NCBI GenBank assembly: GCA_041394885.1
Contig: JAWKHI010000010.1
Span: forward strand, 62,001 to 126,000
Direction of reading: 5' to 3'
DNA length: 64,000 nucleotides
Source: DSOI01 sp041394885
GTDB lineage: Bacteria; Acidobacteriota; Terriglobia; Bryobacterales; Bryobacteraceae
How positions within the stretch are numbered: position 1 is the stretch's first letter; each line of letters opens with the position of its first letter. The notes beneath the pieces are model-generated. The model did no database searches. It was not told where the DNA came from and saw nothing but the letters and a program-made list of their open reading frames with translations. The position numbers and the translations under genes are program-made. Shown piece by piece: positions 9,526-17,863 of the stretch.

Positions 9526-10800
9526 ATGACCGATCTGATCGCCGAACTCCGATGGCGCGGCTTCCTCGCGCAGACCACTTGTGAAGATATCGCCGCCTAC
9601 ATGAGCCAGCCCCGGACCGTCTACGTTGGCTTCGATCCCACCGCCGCCAGCCTCCACCTCGGGTCGCTGATTCCAGTCATGGGGCTCGCCCATGCCCAGC
9701 GCCACGGGCACCGGCCCATCGCACTCGTCGGCGGCGGCACGGGGCTAATAGGTGACCCCAGCGGCAAGACCAGCGAACGCGTCCTGCTCACCGCCGAAAA
9801 GGTGCGGGACAACTGCGCCGGCATTCACCGCCAGCTCTCGCGATTTATCGATCTCTCCACTCCCGATCGCGGCATGCTGCTCGACAACGCCGACTGGTTG
9901 GTTTCCCTCAACCTGCTCGAGTTTCTCCGCGACATCGGAAAGCATTTCTCGGTCAACGAGATGATAAGGCGCGATTCGGTCCGGATGCGGCTGGAGGAGC
10001 GCGACCACGGCATCTCCTACACCGAGTTCAGCTACATGCTGCTGCAAGCGTATGACTTTCTCCACCTGTGCCGCCATTATGACTGCACGGTTCAGATGGG
10101 TGGATCTGACCAGTGGGGCAACATACTCTCCGGAGCCGATCTGGCCCGCCGCATCCTCAACCGGCGCGCCGAGGGCATCACTTTCCCACTGCTCACCACC
10201 TCCACCGGCAAGAAGTTCGGCAAGACCGAGGAGGGCGCCGTGTGGCTCGACCCCGATCTCACTAGCCCCTACCAGATGTACCAATACTGGATCCAGACCG
10301 CCGACGCCGATGCCGTGGCTTTCCTGAAGCTTTTCACTTTCCTCAGTCAGAAACAGATCGAGGAGTTGGCGGACGAGTCCCGGGCACGGCCCGAATCGCG
10401 CGCGGCCCAAAAGGCGCTTGCCACCGAATGCACGGCAATCGTCCACGGGCGCGAGGCCGTCGCATCGGTGGAGCGCGTTTCCCAAATCCTGTTCGGCTCG
10501 GCCGATATCATCCCCGATGCGGCCACCATCGCCATGCTGGCCCGGGAAATGCCCTCCACCCCGGTGAACCGCGCCGAACTCGAACCTGGCCTCGCAATGC
10601 CGGATCTGCTCGTCCGCACCAGGCTCGCCGAGAGCAAGGGCGCTGCGCGGAAGCTTATCGCGGCAGGCGGTGTTTATATCAACAACCAGCGCTGCGACGC
10701 AGGAAGGTTGGCGGTATCGGCGGCCGACGTCGCCTGGCCGGATGCAATTCTGCTGCGGTCCGGCAAAAAGTCGTACCATCTGTTGCGGGTCGAGCCATGA
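9526..10800 (+). CDS. tyrS: Tyrosine--tRNA ligase
   Basis: A 424-residue class I aminoacyl-tRNA synthetase that charges tRNA-Tyr. The HIGH-equivalent HLGS is at residues 44-47. The tyrosine-binding region includes YTEFSYMLLQAYDF and QMGGSDQWGNI. The KMSKS-equivalent KFGKT at 230-234 is the typical TyrRS form. A C-terminal S4-like RNA-binding domain (about 355-424) contains RLAESKGAARKLI and VYINNQ. Length and domain order are normal for the bacterial TyrS group. The stop codon overlaps the ATG of the next gene by four bases (ATGA), so the two are probably co-transcribed and translationally coupled although unrelated in function. Confidence 0.97.
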   Translation: MTDLIAELRWRGFLAQTTCEDIAAYMSQPRTVYVGFDPTAASLHLGSLIPVMGLAHAQRHGHRPIALVGGGTGLIGDPSGKTSERVLLTAEKVRDNCAGIHRQLSRFIDLSTPDRGMLLDNADWLVSLNLLEFLRDIGKHFSVNEMIRRDSVRMRLEERDHGISYTEFSYMLLQAYDFLHLCRHYDCTVQMGGSDQWGNILSGADLARRILNRRAEGITFPLLTTSTGKKFGKTEEGAVWLDPDLTSPYQMYQYWIQTADADAVAFLKLFTFLSQKQIEELADESRARPESRAAQKALATECTAIVHGREAVASVERVSQILFGSADIIPDAATIAMLAREMPSTPVNRAELEPGLAMPDLLVRTRLAESKGAARKLIAAGGVYINNQRCDAGRLAVSAADVAWPDAILLRSGKKSYHLLRVEP

Positions 10801-12197
10801 GACCGCTCGGATCCGGCAGGCGCTTCTTGGTTTTCCTGGCGGCGGTAGGCCTCCTCCACGCGGCGGAGGCCTACCCTGGCCGGTCCTGGACGGCCAAGCG
10901 CGGCAAGCAATGGCAATCCGCGGGGCTCGAGGACGCGCGCGCCTATGCGTCCACACTGAAGACGGCCGCGGTGATGATCGTGCAACAGGGCGCGGTCGTC
11001 GATCAATGGGGGGACGTCGCCCGCAAGTTCCCATGCCATTCCATGAGAAAAAGCATGCTGAGCGCGCTCTACGGAATCCAGGTTGGCGGTGGGCGCATCC
11101 GCATGGATTCCACCCTCGCCTCACTCTCGATCGACGACAATGAGCCGCGGCTCAGCGAGATCGAGAAGCAGGCAACCGTCGCAGACCTGTTGAAAGCCCG
11201 CAGCGGCATCTACCATCCGGCGCTCTATGAAACGGCGTCGATGCAGGCCATCAAACCGCCGCGCGGGACCATGGCGCCCGGCTCACACTGGGTTTACAAC
11301 AACTGGGACTTCAATGCCCTTGGCACCATCTTCACCCGCGCGGCCGGGCGCGCCATCTGGGATGAGTTTGCCGAACGCATCGCCGGGCCCCTCGGAATGG
11401 AAGACTTCACCGCACCCGACGGGGAATCATTCACCGGCCCGGCTTCCGAACACGCGGCCTACCCCGTGAAGATGTCAGCCCGCGATCTGGCGCGCTTCGG
11501 GCTGCTCTATTTGCGAAATGGCGCATGGCGCGGCGCGCAGGTGATTCCCGCCGATTGGGTCCGTGAGAGTACGCGTTCGTACTCGGATGCACGGACTTAC
11601 GGCGGCCATGGCTACGGCTACATGTGGTGGGTGGACGAGGCCTGGTACAGCGCGCGCGGCGCCGGCGGACACTACATCGCCGTGGTGCCGGCCCTCGATC
11701 TGGTGGTGGTGCATCGCGTGAACACCTTCGAGCAGGGCAACTCAGTGAGCGGCGGCGAATTTCAGACGCTGCTGCACAAGATCGTATCCGCGGCGGGGCG
11801 TCCCGAACTGATTCCGCCGTATCAGCCGCAACTTCCGCCCGCTTGCCTGGCGCCGAAGGCCAAATGCACCGAAAGGTTGTTCGTGGGCGAACGGTACGTT
11901 TCGATCTATCGCAACTATCCGCTGCAAACGGGTCCACATCCCGGGATCGAACGCGCCGTAGTGATGGTCCACGGCGCCGGCCGCAATGCGGATGACTACT
12001 ACGGAACCCTCATGGCGGCCGCGGTCGCGGCCGGCAAGCTCGAGCGGACCATGCTGGTGTCCCCGCATTTCAAGGCCAACGATGGGAGCGGCTGCAAGGA
12101 CCCCGGCGATTCGGGCGAAGCATTGTGGCCCTGTGGCGGATGGCGCGAAGGCGAAGCCGCGTTGAACGGGCCAGCCGGCAAACCGGTGTTTTCCTAA
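10797..12197 (+). CDS. Beta-lactamase-family serine hydrolase fused to truncated alpha/beta hydrolase
   Basis: The ATG at 10797 overlaps the tyrS stop and begins a signal peptide (FLVFLAAVGLLHAAEA). Residues about 40-340 form a class C beta-lactamase/PBP-like esterase domain. The SxxK motif is SMRK (Ser82, Lys85), the YxN motif is YNN (167-169), and GGHY lies near the third motif position. From about residue 360 an alpha/beta-hydrolase/esterase domain starts (VMVHGAGRNADDYY, LVSPHF). It is cut by TAA at codon 467 before its nucleophile. The same frame continues past the stop with the missing half, so this gene was a two-domain secreted hydrolase of about 670 residues. The N-terminal hydrolase could still be active. 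Substrate is unknown; related proteins are esterases or peptidases. Confidence 0.85.
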   Translation: MRPLGSGRRFLVFLAAVGLLHAAEAYPGRSWTAKRGKQWQSAGLEDARAYASTLKTAAVMIVQQGAVVDQWGDVARKFPCHSMRKSMLSALYGIQVGGGRIRMDSTLASLSIDDNEPRLSEIEKQATVADLLKARSGIYHPALYETASMQAIKPPRGTMAPGSHWVYNNWDFNALGTIFTRAAGRAIWDEFAERIAGPLGMEDFTAPDGESFTGPASEHAAYPVKMSARDLARFGLLYLRNGAWRGAQVIPADWVRESTRSYSDARTYGGHGYGYMWWVDEAWYSARGAGGHYIAVVPALDLVVVHRVNTFEQGNSVSGGEFQTLLHKIVSAAGRPELIPPYQPQLPPACLAPKAKCTERLFVGERYVSIYRNYPLQTGPHPGIERAVVMVHGAGRNADDYYGTLMAAAVAAGKLERTMLVSPHFKANDGSGCKDPGDSGEALWPCGGWREGEAALNGPAGKPVFS

Positions 12198-12809
12198 GAT
12201 TTCGTCGACCGCGCGGTCGAGCTTTTCAGTGACCGTGCCCGCTTTCCGGACCTGCGCGAGATCGTCGTGGCTGGGCACTCCGCCGGCGGGCAATTCGTCC
12301 AGCGATACGCCGGCATCAATCGCGCCGAGCCAAAATCTCGCGTCCCCGTACGGTACGTGGTGGCCAATCCGTCGTCCTACGTCTATCTGAATAGCCTGCG
12401 CATTCCCTCCTCTTCGTCCTGTTCGGTGGAAGGAGGCTGCACGCGGCCGTTTGCGGCCTATTGGGATGCGGAAAACTGCGCATCGTTCAACCGGTACAAG
12501 TACGGTCTCGATGGGCTCAGCGGCTACGCGGCGCTGGTCGGCGCCGAGGCCGTGACGGCGCAGTATCCCAAACGCGCCATCACGTACATGGTCGGGGAAC
12601 TCGACCGGCAGCCGGATCCGAGCCTCGACAAAACGTGTCCCGCCATGGCGCAGGGTCCGAACCGATACGAACGCGGCGTCAACTACTGGAACTATATCCG
12701 GGAGCATTTCGGCGCCAGGCATCCGCTGGTGGTTGCGCCAGGTTGCGGGCATTCCGCGACCTGTATGTACGCGGGTTCGGCCGGCCAGCGGGTGCTGTTT
12801 CCCGAGTAA
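12198..12809 (+). pseudogene. Downstream half of the split alpha/beta hydrolase
   Basis: This continues the frame of the preceding gene directly after its TAA (12195-12197). It starts DFVDRAVELF and reaches the nucleophile elbow GHSAGG (around 12271-12288), then a late CGHSATC motif that could supply the catalytic histidine. The fold before the stop and the catalytic Ser and His after it only make sense together. The first internal ATG is at 12267, right at the nucleophile elbow, so separate translation from it would not give a folded enzyme. It is either a one-codon nonsense mutation (TAC/TAT or TCA to TAA would do it), a sequencing error or, less likely, readthrough. Confidence 0.8.
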
Positions 12810-12837
12810 GGCCGCTCGACACCCGGCCCCCAAGGAG

Positions 12838-12922
12838 TGGCGGAGGAAGAGGGATCGAACCCCGGTGGCCTGACCACTGCGGTTTTCAAGACCGCCGCCA
12901 TAAACCGCTCGGCCATTCCTCC
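12838..12922 (-). tRNA. tRNA-Ser (anticodon TGA)
   Basis: Read on the minus strand, the gene runs from GGAGGAATGG to TTCCTCCG plus an encoded CCA (the complement of TGG at 12838-12840). The 7-bp acceptor GGAGGAA/TTCCTCC, the anticodon stem GCGGT/ACCGC with loop CTTGAAA (anticodon TGA), the long variable arm (around AGTGGTCAGGCCACC) and the T-loop GGTTCGATCC are all present. Discriminator G and the long variable arm are as expected for tRNA-Ser. It is not a tRNA-Sec, which would carry anticodon TCA. Confidence 0.95.
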
Positions 12923-13293
12923 GCGGATCGTCTCACAGTAATAATCCTATCGTAGCAGTTACTGTCGTTCGCCTGACTCGCATGTTCTGGGACCGGTCCG
13001 GCGAATGGTTTGAGTAGTGGCAGTTGAGGGCAGATTCCAAAATGAAAAAGAAAAACAAGGTTGGGGCGAATTTGCCTGACGAATCTTCCATCGTTGCGCC
13101 GGAGATTCTCGAACACGCGAAAGCCGCGCCCTTTGACACTCAAAAGCTCCCACCCATGGCCAAGTGTGTCGTGGGTGCGCCGGCGAGTGCTCGCAGAACT
13201 CCTCGAACAGCTGTTTTTGCTGGGTCTGCCGCCGCTCGAAGATCAACAAGGCAAAGGCGATTCCGAACTCCAGATGGGCATTCAAGAATAGGC
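12923..13293. other. Intergenic stretch with no assignable gene
   Basis: About 370 bp between tRNA-Ser and the cyclodeaminase pseudogene. Its left part is AT-richer than the surroundings (a run of AAAAAGAAAAAC near 13045). A short plus-strand tail ending at 13291 (RRVLAELLEQLFLLGL) looks amphipathic and could be a gene remnant, but nothing supports a function. Confidence 0.4.
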
Positions 13294-14199
13294 CTATCCG
13301 GCGATCGCCTTTTCATAAACGAACGCGGCCGCGGCCACATCCTGGACTCCCAATCCATTGGATTCGAAAACGGTTATCTCATCGCCAGAGGTGCGCCCCG
13401 GCACCCGGCCGGCCGCGACTTCCTGCAGTTCCACCACGCGCACCGAATCCAGATCGACGTTGGCAAGCAGGAGATCGCCCGATTCGATTCGGGCCTGCTC
13501 GCGGGAATCGACGGCGATCCGAGCCGCCCGTTCGAGCAGTTCGGGCGGTAGCTCACGACGCTGTGGATTGTTGGAACCCGCGGCATTGATGTGACATCCG
13601 AGCCCTACCCAGCCGGCATCGAGAACGGGCTCTCGGGCAGAGGTGATGGTGACGACGATATCGGCGCCGCGCACGGCTTGTTCGGCCGATTCCGCGGCAA
13701 TCGCATCGAAGCGCCCGGCAAACCTCTCGCGGTGTTCGGCGTTGCGGCTCCACACCCGTTCGTTGATCCGGCGGACTTCCCGTATGGCCGCCAGCTGAGT
13801 TTCTGCCTGGAATCCACTGCCGATCACAGCGAGCACGGAGGCATCTTCCCGAGCCATCAGGCGGTCGCAACGCCACTGGCGGCGCCCGTCCGAATCTGGC
13901 CGAGCTGATTGGCGTCGATGATAGCGAGCGGATTCCCAGTGGCGGCGTCGTAGAGCAGGACGTGGAAGTGCGCGCCAAGCCAGTGGCAGAGTAGAGCTTC
14001 GCGCCAAAGTAGCTCCCCCAGGCACTGCCAGTTGATGAAGTACCGCACCAGTGGTAGTGAATGCCGCCGGCGGATTTGCTGGCGGATTCACCTGTCGCGA
14101 GGGTGCGAAAAGCGGAGTTCTCCCATGAGGCGGACGGCATTCCTGGCTATCGGAAGCCAGACGGCGGACGTCACCCTCATAGTAAGAAAGAGCACGCAT
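13294..14199 (-). pseudogene. Ornithine cyclodeaminase/mu-crystallin family pseudogene
   Basis: Fragments in all three minus-strand frames line up with one ornithine cyclodeaminase-family protein. Starting at the ATG at 14199 they are MRALSYYEGDVRRL, then AVRLMGE, then ATGESAS, then GSYFGAKLYSATG, then HFHVLLYDAATG with AIIDANQLGQIRTGAASGVAT, then the Rossmann part LAVIGSGFQAETQL and the intact C-terminal half (DIVVTITSAREPVLD, INAAGSNNP, FESNGLGVQDVAAA) to the stop at 13294. At least five frameshifts separate these pieces, so no full-length enzyme can be made. The family converts ornithine to proline or acts as an NAD(P)-dependent imine or amino-acid dehydrogenase. The C-terminal 190 or so codons are in one frame, but without the N-terminal half they would not be functional. 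Confidence 0.82.
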
Positions 14200-14478
14200 A
14201 GCATTGTAGTTCGTTCTGCATGCGCTGTCTATTTTCGTTATGTAAGCGCCGCCGAGCGGGATTACATTTTCGAGCAAAATTGCGTACTTTCGTTTTCGGG
14301 GATCACATTCCTGTCGCCGGAGTGCTATGAGAGTTGGGTGACGAGGCCGTCCGGGCGCTTTCCCTACCGACCGGAATGGTGGCGGGTGGGCGCGATTCCC
14401 GGTGAACTGGTCACCGAGGTGGTAAAGGCGGCGACGGGTGATCTTCCGTTCGGACAACCGGGTGGGGGATGGGAGTGA
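14125..14478 (+). CDS. Small ORF or remnant resembling a toxin C-terminal tip
   Basis: The last 80 residues (FRYVSAAERDYI, then SGITFLSPECY, RPEWWRVGAIPGELV and ending FGQPGGGWE) look like a compact conserved domain rather than a random frame. The start with an R-Y-V-S-x-x-E motif and the GQPGGG-W end recall C-terminal tips of polymorphic toxins. I cannot name the family with certainty. The upstream part overlaps the cyclodeaminase pseudogene antisense and is probably not original, and no ATG lies just before the conserved part. It is therefore likely a 3' remnant of a larger gene. Base composition is lower in GC than the neighbours. Confidence 0.3.
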   Translation: MRRTAFLAIGSQTADVTLIVRKSTHSIVVRSACAVYFRYVSAAERDYIFEQNCVLSFSGITFLSPECYESWVTRPSGRFPYRPEWWRVGAIPGELVTEVVKAATGDLPFGQPGGGWE

Positions 14479-14793
14479 TCGCTGCTCGGGACGGATCTAT
14501 TATTGGGCTTCGCCCTCCTGAAATAGAACCCCACGCCGATAAGCATGATTGAGTACAACTATGATGGTTGCATCGACTCAAATGCCCTCCCAACCGCATC
14601 CGTGGGAATCATGGCGATCCGTGGTTAATCCGATCCGTCTGGTCCTCTGCTCTGCACTCATTGAGGCCGCGCTCGACGCTTATGCACAACAAAACCTGGT
14701 GGCCGCGAGGGAGGTACAGACATCGCGATGGGACAGCCCTTCAGCGGCGCTGGTATGGATACAGCCCGGTGACACGCCGGTGCATCGCAGCGT
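14479..14793. other. Intergenic stretch, nothing recognised
   Basis: About 315 bp between the small ORF and the end of the aceE frame. Short open frames exist on both strands but show no recognisable motif. No terminator hairpin with a T-run is seen. Confidence 0.4.
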
Positions 14794-17742
14794 TCAGGTT
14801 TCCGCTCTCCGGTGAGGGTTGGCCGATGACGCCGGCCTACGCGGGCGTAGTTCGGATTGATGCCTGCAGTGCAGGCAGGCAGCATCGATGGCCAGGCTGC
14901 TTCGAGAAAAACGATCGCTGACCGTGAGCGACCTGACCGCCTTGCGCGAAAGTCTGACAGGTAGAGACCTGGCGCACGGTTCAGGCATGCTCTGGCGTTG
15001 GGACATGCGGCAGCGGGCGGTGTGATTGACCGCCGAGGTGATCGGGGCATTCGGTCTGCTAATGGCGGCTGGATCGACCGCTTCTGGATTGACTCCTGCC
15101 GCGGGAATGCTGGCGGGCGCGCTCGGCGTCGAACTGCCCTCCCGCGCCAGACGGGCGACAGCGGCGCAGACGATCGATTCGGTGTTGATCTCGAAAAATT
15201 CCCGCAGCACCTCGCGGTTTTCCGAACGTCCGAAGCCATCGGTGCCGAGTGTGACCATCCGTTCCCCGATCCAGGGCGCGAGTTGATCGGGCACGATCTT
15301 CATATAGTCGCTCGAAGCGACGATGGGGCCGGCGTGGCCGTCGAGCACTTCGACGATGTGCGGCCGCCGGGGTGTCTCGGTGGGGTGGAGGCGGTTCCAG
15401 CGTTCCACCGCGAGCGCCTCGCGGCGGAGCAGATTGTAGCTGGTGACGCTCCACACGTCGGCCGCGATGCCGTACCGCTCCGAAAGCATCTGCTGAGCGC
15501 GGAGAGAGTAGTTCAGGATCGGGCCGCTGCCGAATAGCTGCACGGTGGCGGGGCCATTTTCGGCAGCCTTGTAGCAGTAGATGCCACGCAGAATCCCCTC
15601 GCGGATGCCCTCGCCTTCCGGCATCGGTGGCTGTTCGTAAAACTCGTTGTAGATGGTCATGTAGTAGAAAACATTTTCGTTTTCCTGATACATGCGCCGG
15701 ATGCCGTCCTGAACGATCACGGCAATCTCGTAGGCGTAAGCGGGATCGTAGATCAAGCAGGTTGGCACAGTGGAGGCGAGCACCGGACTGTGCCCATCCT
15801 GATGCTGCAGACCCTCGCCATTCAGGGTGGTGCGCCCGGCTGTGCCGCCAACCAGGAACCCTTTGCCGCGCGCGTCGGCGAAGGCCCATACGAGATCGCC
15901 GATGCGCTGGAACCCGAACATCGAATAGTAGATGAAGAACGGAATCATCGGGACGCCGTAGGTGGCGTAGGAGGTGCCGGCCGCGGTAAAACTGGCCATG
16001 GAGCCGGCCTCGGTGATTCCTTCCTCGAGCACTTGGCCCTCGCGCGATTCCTTGTAATAGTTGAAATCCGCGCTATCGACGGGAGTGTACAACTGCCCTT
16101 GCGAGGCGTAGATGCCGATTTGCCGGAAAAAGCCCTCCATGCCGAAGGTGCGCGCCTCATCGGGGATAATCGGTACGATGAGTTTCGACAGTTCCGGCTG
16201 GCGGAGTAGCAGACGCAACACGTGCGCGAAGCCCGCCGTGTGCATGGCGGGACGGCCGTTGGAACCGGCCAGCACGTCCTTGAAGAATTCGATCGGCGGT
16301 GCGGAGATCGTGATCGGTTTGGGCTTCCGGACGGGCAGGAATCCGCCGAGCTGCTCGCGTCGGCCGCGCAGGTAGCGCAGTTCGGGACTGTCCTCGGCGG
16401 GCCTGTAGAAGTAAGTGGTCCGAACGGTTTCGTCGGGAATGGGGATATTGAACCGCTCGCGGAAGTATTCGAGCTCCTGCTCGTTCAGTTTTTTCTGGTT
16501 GTGGGCGACGTTGCGGCCTTCGCCGGCCTCACCGAGTCCGTAACCTTTGACGGTTTTGGCGAGAATGACGGTGGGCTGGCCCTTGGTTTCGACGGCGCGC
16601 TTGTAGGCGTTATAGACCTTCTGGGGATCGTGCCCGCCGCGGCGGAGACGCCCGAGCTGTTCGTCGGTGAGATCGGCGACGAGATCGAGGAGTTCGGGAT
16701 ATTTCCCGAAGAATTCCTTACGGACATACGCGCCGCCCTTGGCCTTGAAGTTTTGATACTCGCCATCGACGCATTCGGCCATCCGCTTCATGAGCAGGCC
16801 CGATTTATCCTTGTCGAGAAGTCGGTCCCAGTCGTCACCCCAGATGAGCTTGATAACGTTCCATCCGGCTCCGCGGAAGATGCCTTCGAGTTCCTGAATG
16901 ATGCTCGAGTTGCCGCGCACGGGACCGTCGAGCCGCTGGAGGTTGCAGTTGACTACCCAAATGAGATTGTCGAGCTTCTCGCGTGAGCCGAGCGTGATCG
17001 AACCGAGCGTTTCGGGTTCGTCGCTTTCGCCGTCGCCGACGAAGGCCCAGATTTTCCGGTTGGTCACCGGGATGAGTCCGCGGTTTTCGAGATACCGCAT
17101 GAAGCGCGCCTGGTAGATCGAATTGATCGGACCGAGGCCCATCGACACGGTTGGGAAATTCCAGAAATCGGGCATCAGCCACGGATGGGGATACGACGAC
17201 AATCCGGGATGCTCGCGGAGTTCGTGGCGGAAGTTTTCGAGGTGCTTTTCGCTCAAGCGGCCTTCGAGATAGGCGCGCGAGTAAACGCCCGGCGAGGCAT
17301 GGCCCTGAAAATAGATCATGTCGCCGCACTCGGCGCCGTTTTCGCCATAGCTGCCGTGGAAAAAGTGGTTGAACCCGACCTCGGTGAGCGTCGCCTGCGA
17401 AGCGTATGTGGAGATGTGGCCGCCAATGCCCTCGTCATACTTGTTGGCGCGCGACACCATGGCCATGGCGTTCCAGCGGGCCAGGCTTTTGATTCGGCGC
17501 TCGATCTCGCGATCTCCCGGGTAGGGGGATTCATCTTCCACCGGAATCGTATTCACGTAGGGCGTGGTGAGCTTGACGGGAGACGCGACTCCGAGCAGGT
17601 AGGCGCGGTCCACGAGCCGGTTGAGGATGTAGCGGGCGCGATCGGGCCCACCCTCGTCGATGATCTGATCGAGCGCTTCCAGCCACTCGCTGGTTTCCTG
17701 GGCGTTCAAGTCCTCAACTGCGTCGGGTTTGGGTTTGAGCAT
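14794..17742 (-). CDS. aceE: Pyruvate dehydrogenase E1 component, homodimeric type
   Basis: A 982-residue thiamine-diphosphate enzyme that decarboxylates pyruvate and transfers the acetyl group to lipoyl-E2. Family marks include GHISTYASQATLTEVGFNHFF, the ThDP motif GDGESDEP followed by NCNLQRLDG, KTVKGYGLG, GLQHQDGHSPV and TDGFGRSENR. Up to Ile894 (VNPEAVDPAAI, about 15061) it matches the usual family length of nearly 890 residues. Beyond this, 88 residues of Arg/Ser-rich, uncharged-repeat-free sequence run to the stop at 14794 and look like translated 3' UTR, suggesting the ancestral stop was lost. E2 and E3 genes are not adjacent. No RBS was judged decisive; the ATG at 17742 matches the family start. 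Confidence 0.95.
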   Translation of the reverse strand: MLKPKPDAVEDLNAQETSEWLEALDQIIDEGGPDRARYILNRLVDRAYLLGVASPVKLTTPYVNTIPVEDESPYPGDREIERRIKSLARWNAMAMVSRANKYDEGIGGHISTYASQATLTEVGFNHFFHGSYGENGAECGDMIYFQGHASPGVYSRAYLEGRLSEKHLENFRHELREHPGLSSYPHPWLMPDFWNFPTVSMGLGPINSIYQARFMRYLENRGLIPVTNRKIWAFVGDGESDEPETLGSITLGSREKLDNLIWVVNCNLQRLDGPVRGNSSIIQELEGIFRGAGWNVIKLIWGDDWDRLLDKDKSGLLMKRMAECVDGEYQNFKAKGGAYVRKEFFGKYPELLDLVADLTDEQLGRLRRGGHDPQKVYNAYKRAVETKGQPTVILAKTVKGYGLGEAGEGRNVAHNQKKLNEQELEYFRERFNIPIPDETVRTTYFYRPAEDSPELRYLRGRREQLGGFLPVRKPKPITISAPPIEFFKDVLAGSNGRPAMHTAGFAHVLRLLLRQPELSKLIVPIIPDEARTFGMEGFFRQIGIYASQGQLYTPVDSADFNYYKESREGQVLEEGITEAGSMASFTAAGTSYATYGVPMIPFFIYYSMFGFQRIGDLVWAFADARGKGFLVGGTAGRTTLNGEGLQHQDGHSPVLASTVPTCLIYDPAYAYEIAVIVQDGIRRMYQENENVFYYMTIYNEFYEQPPMPEGEGIREGILRGIYCYKAAENGPATVQLFGSGPILNYSLRAQQMLSERYGIAADVWSVTSYNLLRREALAVERWNRLHPTETPRRPHIVEVLDGHAGPIVASSDYMKIVPDQLAPWIGERMVTLGTDGFGRSENREVLREFFEINTESIVCAAVARLAREGSSTPSAPASIPAAGVNPEAVDPAAISRPNAPITSAVNHTARCRMSQRQSMPEPCARSLPVRLSRKAVRSLTVSDRFSRSSLAIDAACLHCRHQSELRPRRPASSANPHRRAET

Positions 17743-17863
17743 GATGGTTTCAGTCGAAAGGTCGGGGAAGCGGTTGCTTCCTGTTCCACGATAGCTTTTT
17801 TCCCTCTATCGGAGCAAGGGCGGTACAATGGCAGCGGTAGTCCCAGGGAGGACGAGAGAGAGC

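Noticed and set aside
9745..11124. A 459-codon minus-strand frame opposite tyrS
   Set aside because: Antisense to a fully supported tyrS with the HLGS and KFGKT motifs; no own motif.
12195..12197. Recoded stop (Sec or Pyl) in the fused hydrolase
   Set aside because: The codon is TAA, which is not recoded for Sec (TGA) or Pyl (TAG); a mutation or an error is simpler.
12838..12922. Possible selenocysteine tRNA near the selenoprotein gene
   Set aside because: The anticodon is TGA (serine) and the acceptor and T arms are of ordinary length; a tRNA-Sec would have TCA and a longer acceptor/T stem.
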